From Drechmeria coniospora (taxonomy: Eukaryota > Ascomycota > Sordariomycetes > Hypocreales > Ophiocordycipitaceae), in contig NC_054389.1 of the NCBI RefSeq assembly GCF_001625195.1, positions 7,436,520 through 7,500,519 on the forward strand: a stretch of 64,000 nt of DNA, read 5' to 3'. Below, piece by piece: positions 1 through 10,711 of the stretch. Both the position numbers and the translations under genes were made by a program. The notes under the pieces were generated by a model. It ran no database searches. It was given only the letters and a program-made list of their open reading frames with translations, and had not been told where the DNA came from. Within the stretch, counting starts at the first letter, position 1, and every line of letters begins with the position of its first letter.

Positions 1-957
1 GAGTGCTTCTCCGTCACGTATCCGTAGCGCCGAAGCAGTTCGGAATTTGGGTGAGGCCCATAGTAGTTCATGATCTCCTCGCCAGCATGAATTCGTCTGA
101 GAGTAGTTACGGTGAGACTGTCATCGCCGTGGTTGACGTGGACCTGCCATCGTTAGCGAAATCCCTACGTTGACGGGCACGACGTGTACATTGAACTCGG
201 CGTCGGCATTCAGAATATCAGCCATGGGGACCATTCCTATCAGGGACTTTCCCTCTCGGTCTTCCACCCACTCGTCCCCATTCTCCTCTTCCGCCTCGTC
301 GTTTTCCAGATCAAAGGCATAGGCCATGATGGTGCTTCCGACCATGTGGGCCATCTGGAAGAACTGCTCATCGCTGTAGTCATTGCTCGACGGAAAGATG
401 TCGGGCCTCTGTCGGAAGGCAGGGAGCAGCTTGGTCCGGAACATGTGCTCCGCCTCGGCCTTGCCAATCTTGGATCTCATGGCACTGGCTTGGAGCTCCG
501 AGAGCTCGTCATCGGACCAGAACATGGGCGTGTCAAAGGTTTCGGGTAGAACGCCAAAGTAAGGCCTCCAGGCTGATGAATCGCCATTCAAATGCTCGTG
601 GATCAGAACCATGATGAGACCACTCCAGGAGTCGAGCGGCTGCTCATCGTCACCATCGCCTTGGCTCTCGAACAGGCTCGGGAGGAGCTCACGTAGCCTG
701 GAGCTATCGACGCTGATGATGGCACGACGCGGGATGGTGAATAGGGTGGTCTCGGCTGGGATATTCCGAGTGGCAACTGGTATACGTCAGTCCGAGTCCC
801 CCCTCCTTGGCCTCGGATCCCAGGGTTTCGTACTTATTCCTCGACCAGCATTGCGGGCACGTAGGTCTACAATCTCAATAGCATCGGAAAAGAAGGCGCC
901 GGGGAGAGATTTGAACCAGCGGAGAAAGTTGTCGGTCCTCTCTTGGAAGCTCGCCAT
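1..957 (-). CDS. rkm4: Rkm4-like SET-domain ribosomal lysine methyltransferase (3' end cut by window edge)
   Basis: Exons on the minus strand: 957-834, 776-190 and 143 to beyond base 1; introns 833-777 and 189-144 have GT/AG ends and the phases close. The start is ATG at 957, giving MASFQERTDNFLRWF. The protein shows a split SET fold: an N-terminal stretch ATRNIPAETTLF, the signature MVPMADILNADAEFN, then VHVNHGDDSL and NYYGPHPNSELLRRYGY, which is the cofactor-binding core. The combination NADAEFN...VNHG...LLRRYGY is typical of the Rkm4/SETD6 branch. In yeast that branch monomethylates the ribosomal protein Rpl42; the substrate here is inferred. The C-terminal Rubisco LSMT-like substrate-binding domain lies beyond the left edge. 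The next gene to the right, uve1, is on the same strand about 730 bp upstream and functionally unrelated. Confidence 0.85.
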
Positions 958-1686
958 GGTCCTGCTGAGCGACGCAAAGTTTGCGTTTCGTCGTGGCGGC
1001 CGGGGCGACGGATGGTCAGTCTGTCGTCGAGTTACTAGAGCACTTCAGGTCAAGTCGGCAGCCAGGCCGTTTGAGTTTGGAGGACAGTGAATTTTTTTTA
1101 CGGCCGCCGGTGATATTGAGGCGATATTGAGACTAATGGCAGGCTTTCATGACATGGGCGAGGAGTGCAAAAATTGCACAGTGCGATTAACGAATGTAGC
1201 ACAATTACCGCACACGCCATGATAACACTCTGGTATTAAACCACTCATGCACGTGAACAACACACACCTTTGTGCAATAAAGAAGTCGGGAACGGCGACG
1301 GGATATGCTCCGTCATTTTTTCCTACAATTTTCCGAAAGCTGTGTCGGTTTTGAAAGCAGCTTCCAGCACGAGATGGTAAGACAATGGGGATGAAAGTAC
1401 AGTAAGCGGCGGATGATTGTACGTACTGTACTGTACTGTACTGTACATGTATGTATGTACTTTGGTATGTCACTTCATGCGGAGGACTTTGATCATTCTT
1501 GGTATTTAATATCCATTTTCTTGGCAGCATCAGAGCCAATAACATGGCCAGGGCTGACCCGAACATCATGGTGGCCCATTCACATTCAAATCAAATGCAA
1601 CGAGCATCAATTCTTCTCTTTGGCAATGGTTGGGGGCTGTTGCCGGTTCCGTGGCTGTTCTATCTTTTTGCCCATTGTCGTTGCTT
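958..1686. other. Spacer between rkm4 and uve1, no gene seen
   Basis: No supported gene. It contains a short (GTACT)n run at about 1425-1462 and, at 1669-1710, a 22-bp tandem duplication that overlaps the end of uve1. Confidence 0.6.
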
Positions 1687-1711
1687 TTATTGCCCATTGT
1701 CGTTGCTTTTC
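1669..1711. repeat. 22-bp tandem duplication spanning the uve1 stop codon
   Basis: Two near-identical 22-bp copies start at 1669 and 1691 (core TGCCCATTGTCGTTGCTTTT). On the minus strand the junction of the copies creates the TAA stop of uve1 at 1689-1687. Confidence 0.8.
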
Positions 1712-3624
1712 TTGCCCTCCCGCTTCCTCGGCCGCAGCCATTCCTCCATGCCCTCGGGCCAGAAAACCCTGGAGTCTGGTCCGCCCATGCCGATGTCTTC
1801 AGGGTCAACGAACTTGTCTCCGGAATTGCCATCGTGTTCTGGCAGGCCGTCTTCTGTTTTCTGCTTCGTGCTCCTGCCCTTCTTCACAACAGCCTGCCGT
1901 GGCTCGTCGTCGCGCTCATGGGGGATGATGTCGTTGAATCGGTTCCAGCCGGGCAGCTTAAAAGTCCGCATAAGTTCGAATACGGCCTGCTCCTTATCCT
2001 TTGCTTCGATCATGAGATCCATGTCTCGCGCGCAAGGTGGCAGGGTTTTGACCCGAGCCGAGTGCTTCCGCCGATCGCGGGGCGTGACAGCCGCTGCCGT
2101 CGGCTCGCTGTAGTGCATCTTTTGCGTGATCTGCTTCTTTGTCCAGGTGGCCCGAATACGATCGTACAAGCCGATGATGTCCAACGTTCCCTCCCGCAAG
2201 CAGGGATCGAAGACAATGTTGTGGTGATGATAATCCAAGACCAAGGGAATGTTGAGCTCTTCGCATATGGGTAGCAGGTCGTGAACGCTGTACGAGACAT
2301 CGTCGTTCTCCAGGACCAGCCGCCTTTTTACTCCGTCAGAGAGTTTTGCATAATTTTGGCGGAACCGGTCGAGGGTCGCCTCCTTGTCCCCGTACACGCC
2401 CCCCATGTGCATGATCATGACGGCGTCTCGATTGAGCTGTTCCGGGAGCTTGAGGAGGGAGAGCAGCTCGTCGTGGTACTCCAGCTCTCGAATGGCAGCC
2501 GTCACCACCTCCTTCCGGGGGCTTCCAATTTGCGTAAACTGTCCGGGGTGCATGGTAAGCCGGTGGCCAAGCTCGGCGGCTACCCGTCCAGCCTCGGCCA
2601 ATACGGCAGAGGCAAAAGGAGCCAGCCGGTACCCATGCTCGTCGTGGCTCGCAAAGGGGAACATTTCGCTGCTGAGTCGCATGAAGCGTATACCGTACTT
2701 GTCGTTCCATCGAATCATCTTCACAATGTCCCTTGCGTTGGCGAGGCCGATTTCCTGCACGTACTTCTGACCCCTCCCGACATCAGCCGGTTTCGACTTG
2801 TCCGGTCGGTTTTTGACCGCATGCTCCGGCTGGTCAGGATTCTGCAAGGGGTGACGGTGCTCGAGGATGGAGCTGAGACGACAAGTCCTTGAGGAGAATA
2901 CAGGCGGGTTGGCGGATCGTAAATACGTGTTGAGGCACGCCTGCTGCCCGCGTTAGCCCCATACCGGACGCACAGGCAGGTAAACCGAAAGGGGGGCAGG
3001 CGCGAATCGGTTCTCGGAAAATCTCACATAACCCAGTCGGCCCAACCAGGGCAAAGGTAACATCTCACTATTGATCGGTGGCGGTCTTCTGCCGCTCTTG
3101 ATCTGTCCATCCCTGCCGGCGAGCATGAACGGGGTGTCCAGATCGATGCCGTTCTCTGTCTCGTTTCCCATGTGCTCATCAATTCCGGTTTTGGCGTCAG
3201 CGGAGCCATTGGACGTGTTGGGAACGACGACCTTGTCCACCATCTTCGACGACGTTCGACCCGCTCTCTTCGCCGGCCTCGAGGTCTCCATGATGATGGC
3301 AGAGTCCTCGACGGCAAGACGCTGTTTCAGGGCCTCGCTCTGCAGCTTCTGCTCCATCTCGCCGAGTTCCAGAACCTCCCGCTCGAGGGCCGATCTCGTC
3401 TCCGGGGAGCCAACCCGGATCCCCTCGCTCGGCCGCTCTGGTACTTTCCGGTTGCTTCGGCGTAGTGACTTGGGACGGGGCGGATCGGGAAGCGGGCTGG
3501 TGATTTTGCGTTTCGGCGGCATCGCGGCGGCGGGTGATGCGGTCGTCAAGCCGGCCACGATACAGGGCCTGTGTCCAAGGCTTTGGCGGAAACGGACAGG
3601 ACTGGCGAGACGAAATACCGGCAT
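1687..3624 (-). CDS. uve1: UV-damage endonuclease (UVDE/Uve1 family), with possible mitochondrial presequence
   Basis: Two exons, 3624-3028 and 2940-1687, intron 3027-2941 (GTGAGA...CAG), 616 aa. Splicing joins LPWLGRLGY to ACLNTYLRSANPPVFSSRTC, the conserved N-terminal entry of the UVDE TIM barrel. Further signatures are KYGIRFMRLSSEMFPFASH, TMHPGQFTQIGSP, MIMHMGGVYGDK, LENDDVSYS and LDYHHHN, which supply the His/Glu/Asp metal ligands. The enzyme incises DNA 5' of UV photoproducts in an excision-repair route independent of the classic pathway (S. pombe Uve1, Neurospora mus-18). Residues 1-34 are Arg/Ala-rich without acidic residues, as in a mitochondrial presequence; a second ATG at 3522 starts MPPKRK, an NLS-like segment, so either start is possible. 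The stop codon lies inside a 22-bp tandem duplication. The C-terminal 80 residues are variable and low-complexity. Confidence 0.93.
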
Positions 3625-6600
3625 GCAGCGGGAGCTCTAGGTGGCAGCCTTTGCCGGTGTTGCTGTGTCGGAGATGAATAGGTCCCGGTGCGTCGTTGGG
3701 AAGCCGACGCGAATGTATGGCGGAATATGTGCGCCCCGGTTTCTGATGGACGAAATTGGGGATTCTCCTCCGGACGAGGTGGACAGGCGACCTTGGGTTG
3801 CGTCATGAAAGTTGGAGAGTTGGGGCAGGCATGGTGTGATGGGCGGGAAGGTGGAGGGAGAGAAGGACAGTTGTGCGTGTGGCAAGAAACGAATAGAGCT
3901 TCACTCATCTTCATCGAGTGGCAATGCAAGAATTGTGTACTTACAGTGAGACATGTCAGGGTCGTCATGGCGCTCGATTCAATGTCTAAATGACCGATTC
4001 GCATGGACAAACGCGATACGGCCATCGCAACGACTGGGATCTCGATCGGATTGGCCGATCCCTGTTTCCGGACTGAGCCGCTGCGTTCTCTGCGCTCTGA
4101 TAACCTGCGTTCCGGTAATGATAGGTAGCTGCCTAAGTTAACCACTAAGCCTCCAGCATCAGCACTGGAAGCCACTGAAACGGCTCCCTAGTTCCCGATA
4201 TACCCAGCCACCAGCCAAGTTGGCGAAGACGTGCGTCCACTGGGCGGACAATCGTGGACTTGTGCCTTCAGGAATTACATGTACTTGTACACCTACTGTA
4301 GGTGCACATGTGAGTACGAATAGTATACTAAGTACGGAGTACTAATGCTGAAAATGGAGGACTAGGCACGGAATAGGTATTATTATTGGGTGTCCACGTC
4401 GGAGTACTGGGTAATACTGTACATAAGTACTTTACAGTACTGTATAAGTATAAGCACATGTATGCAGATGCAGATGCAGATGCAAGTATACTTTGTACTT
4501 AAGTACAAGTGAGTGTAAGTTGAACACCTCAAGTGCACACCAAAGCACTGTACGCGCATCAAATACACCTAGCAAGTGCATCCATACTACTTCAAGTACA
4601 CACATGGACTTACAAAGAAGCACAAGCACAGCACAGTACTGGTACAAGTAGGTGTGTGGTGCATGCTACCCTACACTCTACATGTAAGTGAACATGCAAC
4701 TACCAACTAAGTAAGTGTATTTTTAAACTCCTAAATTCCGCATCACATACTGCACTTACTTAGGTGTACTCAAGTACAGCACAGTAAGTCACGAGCACGA
4801 GGTGCTCTTGCACAGTACTAACTTATTTGTAAAAGGTAGGTAACATACAGTACAGAGCTCCGTACTTGTACAGTGTTTGTCGGTGTACGGTACGGAGAAC
4901 TTGTGCTTTCTTACGGAGTAAGTACTCCGCACTCCGTACTTGTACCAGTGTTACAAGGAAGTTAAGCCTGCGAAGTGGTTCATGTGCAGGGTACTCCGTA
5001 CATGAACTTAATTACAGTACAAGTATGAGCACATTTCAAGCAGGCTGTGTATATTCCTCCGTACGAGTGCTCCGTACTTGTAATAGTTGTTGCTAATAAG
5101 AATTAAAGAAAACACGGCTTGATATTCTTGGCAAGGATGAGTCAAGTCGTTGCCATTTCGCAACTTTACTCCTATTGGTCCAGTTCGAGTTGCCAAGCAT
5201 CACGCTGCACGTGAGCACGAAGCACAGTGTGGGCAGGTGATGTATGGTGCACTGTACTTGCTGCTTCACTTACTGTGAGTAGACCTACAGTTAGTACCGA
5301 ATGTCTACTCAAACCTGCTTGTAGATTGCATACTGTACAGCCAGCACTGTACAGTACAAGTAAGTACTTACTGCAAGTGCGAGACGGGCGCCTTCACTAC
5401 GGAGAAGCATAGGGAGCGTGGAAGGTGGTCCCGGCGTCGAGCCTTCCTCATCGACCTTCTCATATACAGTACGTACATGTATCCGTATTCTTTATTACAG
5501 TGCAAGTGTAAGTACAACTAATACTTGCAAAGCAACTACAGTACTGTACAAGTACGGAGTACCAGCGAGCATTATTACTCCGTATTCAGTTCTTGAATGC
5601 TGAACCACACATCCTCAACATCTCTGCCGAGTACGTGCTCTCAAACTTCCTAGCCGGTATCCCCCACGCAATAACCTTTGTTGTACATGCATCGCAGCGT
5701 AACGATGATCTCGCTAGCTAGGTCAAGATGTCAGCGGCACGATCGACGCCGGATGAAATGCAAACCTGCCACAACCATGTCCACTGGTTGCAAATTGACG
5801 GATGAAACGGGCTGTCTTTCCAACGCCCACCTGCCGCCGACTGCACAGAGTGGACGGGCTGCTACGGCCGCCGACGGATGATGTGACGGGGAGGACCTAT
5901 TCACCCAGTGAGTCGTGCGGCCGTCATGCATGCCATTCATTGGGCCGATGCCGCGCAGGTTGCTCTCTCCACTCCCCCGCTAAATCCTCAGCCTTGGACA
6001 GCCGCACGCCGTCTGACGGCTGTTATTGCGTTTCGACAGCGACTCGAGATCATCGCTGTACCGACACATCTCGACAAGTCGACCACCTGTGCCGTCCTAT
6101 CCGTCCATCCGGTCGCACTCCGTGATACGCCTTCCAGCCGTCGTCCTCGCCCGATGGAACGCGGGCGTCACCCACAAGTACGATCATGGATCAAGCAATT
6201 TTTGCCACGTTCTCGTAACACTGTTGCTTGCGGTGTAAGTAAGTGTTCTCGAGAGCAGGTGTACGCGTACACCTACACCCACATGTACACTTACTTACTT
6301 GCATGGTACGATAACACAACTCCTCGACCCGTGGATGCCTGCCGTTTTGCTTGGCGTCTGCGGATCCCACGATCTAGCTCATGCATGCTCATGCTTCGTC
6401 GATGCTAGGAAGAAATGTACAAGTACCCATCCGCCTACTCGTACGCACGATGACAGTCGCTCACGACACGGCATGGCGAGTGCACGGGCTACTGCCCAAG
6501 AAATACCACAAGCACCCGGGCAAATGCATTACAGCATGTTCTACAAGTACATTTGCTGGACGAGCAGTATTAATTACTTCGTTCTCAAGTGCGAGGACGA

Positions 6601-7241
6601 GTGCGAGTATCCGCCTTTGCCAAGACCCCGGACCTTGGCAAGAAACTCCATGGCTAACCCCAGCCGCCACAAAATTATGGCCCAAGGTGGAGGCAGATTT
6701 CGACTAGGAACGCACCGAACTCGCCGGGTACGAGGCCGTACTTGCGCCCGCTAATTGCTATTCCTCGCTGCCTATTAATAATTACAACATGTCATGAAAG
6801 TACAGTACTTATTACACTTCCACTAGAAAGCAGACTTCCAAGGAACCGTTATCCGCATCGAACCTCGGGCCGCTTGCACTTAAATTTTCGTCACGCGGTG
6901 CTCGGATTGCACCTACAACAAGTGCAGCATACTTATGTGTGGTGTACTTCCTGCATAGTCCGACCCTGCTGGATATTTGGTGCGGCATTGATCGTTTGCT
7001 TTCTCTCGCCCACACTAGCCTATTTAGCTCATCCTCTTGTGCTTTTTCCTTCACCCATCTGGCCCCGGCCTTCCTCCTTGGCACCTCGAGTGTGTTGGGA
7101 TTTCCGACCCTTGACGAAGAGATCTCACCCCAGACAGGCATCCCTTTCCAGCAGTAGTCAAACCGAAAGCATCTTCAGGGTACCGGTACAGAAGCGCTTT
7201 ACCTCGTCGTGAGTGTCCGTCACTCGACTCATCTGCCTGTA
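3625..7241. other. Long spacer between uve1 and the Na+ ATPase, no gene supported
   Basis: These 3.6 kb separate two divergent genes. No reading frame shows a recognisable domain, and splice-compatible exons were not found. About 4270-5600 is a GTAC-rich island (listed separately); smaller GTAC clusters lie near 6230-6310 and 6410-6560. The last few hundred bases presumably hold the ATPase promoter and 5' leader. Confidence 0.6.
4270..5600. repeat. GTAC-rich low-complexity island
   Basis: Dense degenerate repeats of GTAC-containing words such as TACTCCGTAC, AAGTACTTGTAC and GTACGGAGTA on both strands. There is no fixed period and no coding frame of note. The same words recur in most spacers of the window. 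Confidence 0.75.
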
Positions 7242-10200
7242 ATGAGCGGCGGCAAGGATGCGATTGCCTCGGAGCATGTCTCCGGACAGTCCAACAAGCC
7301 CATGTCGGCTCCGGCCCACGCTCTCACCATCGAACAAGCCGTCCAGGAGCTCAAGGCCAATGTTGAGATTGGTCTCAGCACCGAAGAGGCGAAAACCCGC
7401 TTGGCCGAGTATGGCCGCAACGAGTTTGGCGAGCAAAAAGGCGTCCAGCCGGTCAAGATTTTGATCGGCCAGATCGCCAACGCCTTGACTCTGGTGAGGC
7501 TCCTCCCATGCACCCTCCGCTTGGGGCGCAACGGCCAAGCAAGCAAGCAACGGTAGGCACCCAAGGTCAGAGTGCGCAGCTGACGGTGCAAAACCTAGGT
7601 ACTCATACTCGCCATGGCAGCCTCGTTTGGCATCCAATCGTGGATTGAGGGAGGCGTCATTTCCGCCGTCATCGTTTTGAACATTGTTGTCGGCTTCTTC
7701 CAGGAGCTCAAGGCCGCAAAGACCATGGACTCGTTGCGGTCCCTCAGCTCTCCCACGGCCCAGGCCATCCGGAACGGCAACAATGAAACCGTCGTCACGG
7801 CCGAGATTGTGCCCGGCGATGTCGTCGAGGTCAAGACGGGCGATACCATTCCCGCCGACATGAGGCTCGTCGAAGCCGTAAACTTTGAGACCAACGAAGC
7901 GCTCCTGACGGGGGAGTCTCTTCCGGTACGCAAGGAGACTGCTCCGACGTACGCAAACGACACGGGGCCCGGTGATCGCCTCAACGTCGCCTACAGCTCC
8001 TCCACCGTGACCAAGGGCCGTGCCCGAGGCGTCGTGTTCGCCACGGGGCTCTCAACCGAAATTGGCCAGATCGCTGCCGCCCTTCGAGGCAAGTCTTCTC
8101 GTCGACGTGAGCCCAAGCGCCGCGAGGACGGCACGACCCATTTCGGCCGGTGGCTCCAAGCCTGGACCCTGACCTTTTCCGATGCCGTCGGCCGCTTCCT
8201 CGGCGTCAACGTGGGAACGCCGCTGCAAAGGAAGCTCTCCAAGCTCGCGCTGCTGCTTCTCGGCGCGGCCGTTGTCTGCGCCATCATCGTGCTCGCCGCC
8301 AACAAGTTCGACGCCGATCAGGAAGTCATCATTTACGCCGTCGCCACGGGTCTTTCCATGATCCCCGCCTCCCTCATCGTCGTCTTGACCATCACCATGG
8401 CGGCTGGCACGAAGCGCATGGTGCAGCGTCACGTCATCGTGCGCAACCTGAAGAGCCTCGAAGCCCTCGGCGCGGTTTCTAGTAAGCGTCGCACACCCCG
8501 CATCCTCTCAATCGCTTAACTTGCCCGTAGACATTTGCTCGGACAAGACGGGCACCCTCACCCAGGGCACCATGGTTGTCAGGAAGGCCTGGATTCCCGG
8601 CCGCGGCACCTACTCGGTCGGCACCACGAGCGAACCCTTCAACCCGACCCTCGGGCACCTCGGCCTCGACAAGGCGCAGCCCAAGGATATCAGCGTCCGC
8701 GGCGCAGAAGCCGATGGCGAAGCCGTGCACGGCCCGGGGCTCGTGGCCACGGATGCCGCTCTCCGGGCCTATCTCAACGTCGCCTCGCTCGCCAATCTCG
8801 CCTCGGTGAACCAAGTGGACGGTGAATGGCGCGGACGAGGTGACCCGACCGAGGTCGCCATGCAAGTGTTTGCCACTCGGTTCGACTGGAACCGCCTCCG
8901 CCTGTCCGCGGGCGAGTCGGCGCCGTGGCGGCAGATTGCTGAGTTTCCCTTTGACTCGGACGTGAAGAAGATGTCCGTCATTTTCGAGAAGCAGGAGAGC
9001 GAAAAGCAATACGTCTTCACCAAGGGTGCCGTCGAGCGCGTCCTCGCCTCGTGTCCCCGCTTCGCCGACGGCGACGAGATCAAGGACCTCGGCGAGAGCA
9101 CGAGGTCCGACGTCCTGGCCAACATGGAAGCCATGGCCCGCCTCGGCCTCCGCGTCCTCGCGCTCGCCGACAGGGAAGACGCCCGCCGCGTCGCCGTCAA
9201 CGAGGCCGAGCTCGAGCGGGGAGAGTTTGAGAGGGATCTCGTCTTCCGCGGCCTCATCGGACTGTACGATCCTCCGCGGCCCGAGTCGGCTCCGTCGGTC
9301 AAGATGTGTCACGAAGCCGGCATCAGCGTGCACATGCTGACGGGTGACCATCCCGAGACGGCGCGTGCCATCGCGCTCGAGGTCGGCATCCTGCCGTCGC
9401 GAATGAACGAGATCGCCGCCGACGTGGCGAAGACGATGGTGATGACGGCCTCCGACTTTGACAAGCTGACGGACCAGGAGATTGATGAAATCCCCCACCT
9501 TCCTCTCGTCGTTGCCCGGTGCGCTCCGCAGACAAAGGTGCGCATGATCGAAGCCCTCCACCGCCGCAAGGCCTTTGTCGCCATGACGGGAGACGGCGTC
9601 AACGACTCGCCGAGCCTCAAACGGGCGGATGTCGGCATCGCCATGGGCCTCGCCGGCTCCGACGTGGCCAAGGAAGCGTCGGACATTGTGCTGATGGACG
9701 ACAACTTCGCCTCGATCCTCAACGCCGTCGAGGAAGGCCGACGGATGTTTGACAACATCCAAAAGTTCATCCTTCACGTCTTGGCCGAGAACATCGCGCA
9801 GGCCTGCACCCTGCTCATCGGGCTCGCCTTCAAGGATCGCCGCGGCCTCTCCGTCTTCCCGCTGGCGCCGGTGGAGATTCTCTGGATCATCATGATCACC
9901 TCGGGCATGCCCGACATGGGCCTCGGGTTCGAGATTGCCGCGCCGGACATCCTGCAGCGACCGCCTCAGAATGTGAGCATGCCGCCCGAGCCGGCGACGT
10001 CGTCGCGCCCGCTAACCTCTTGCGCAGCTGAAGCAAGGCGTCTTCACGCCCGAGCTTCTCGTGGACATGGTCGTCTACGGCCTTTGGATGTCGGCGCTGT
10101 GCCTCTCGTCATTTGTCCTCGTCCTGTACGGCTTTGGCAACGGCGCGGCCGACATTGGCGACAACTGCAACAACGCGTACTCGGAGGAGTGCAAGGTCGT

Positions 10201-10711
10201 CTTCCGGGCGCGCGCCACGACGTTTGCCTGCCTCACGTGGTTCGCCCTCTTCCTCGCGTGGGAGATGGTCAACCTGCGCCGGTCGTTTTTCCGGATGCAG
10301 CCGAAGAGCAAGAAGCACTTGACGCAGTGGATGACGGACGCATGGCGCAACCAGTTCCTGTTCTGGGCCATCGTCGCGGGCTTCGTCACCATGTTCCCGA
10401 TCCTCTACATCCCGGGCCTCAACACGGTCGTCTTCAAGCACGCCGGCATCAGCTGGGAGTGGGGCATCGTTTTCGTCGAGTCGGTGCTGTTCTTTCTCGG
10501 CATCGAGGGGTGGAAGTGGGCGAAGAGAATCTACTTTCGGCGCCGGGCAAGGCAGGCCGGTCGGTTCAAGGCCGATCTCCACACGCGCGTCTTCGGCCGC
10601 TACTTCCACGAGGCCGACTTCAGCGGCGACGAGGAGGCGGCCACCATGACCGAGAGCGAGAAGACGGGCCGCGGAACGGGCGTCGGCGAGATGGACGAGA
10701 AGGCTCGATGA
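7242..10711 (+). CDS. ena1: ENA-type Na+/K+-exporting P-type ATPase (P2D/IID)
   Basis: Exons 7242-7493, 7599-8481, 8531-9972 and 10028-10711; introns 7494-7598, 8482-8530 and 9973-10027; 1086 aa, the usual length for fungal ENA pumps. The start is the first ATG in frame, giving MSGGKDAIASEH; an N-terminal cation-ATPase domain (ALTIEQAVQELKANVEIGLS) follows. The actuator loop carries LLTGES, and the fourth membrane helix has IPASL in place of the PEGL of Ca2+ pumps, as in ENA proteins. The phosphorylation loop is ICSDKTGTLTQG (phospho-Asp near residue 383), restored by intron 2. The hinge is MTGDGVNDSPSLKRADVGIA, followed by the C-terminal membrane helices with LKQGVFTPELLVDMVVYG. It expels Na+ or K+ across the plasma membrane for salt and alkaline-pH tolerance. 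The symbol follows the family; the paralogue (ENA1, ENA2) cannot be decided here. Confidence 0.95.

Noticed and set aside
8479..9777. 432-codon minus-strand frame
   Set aside because: Antisense to the catalytic exon of the Na+ ATPase.
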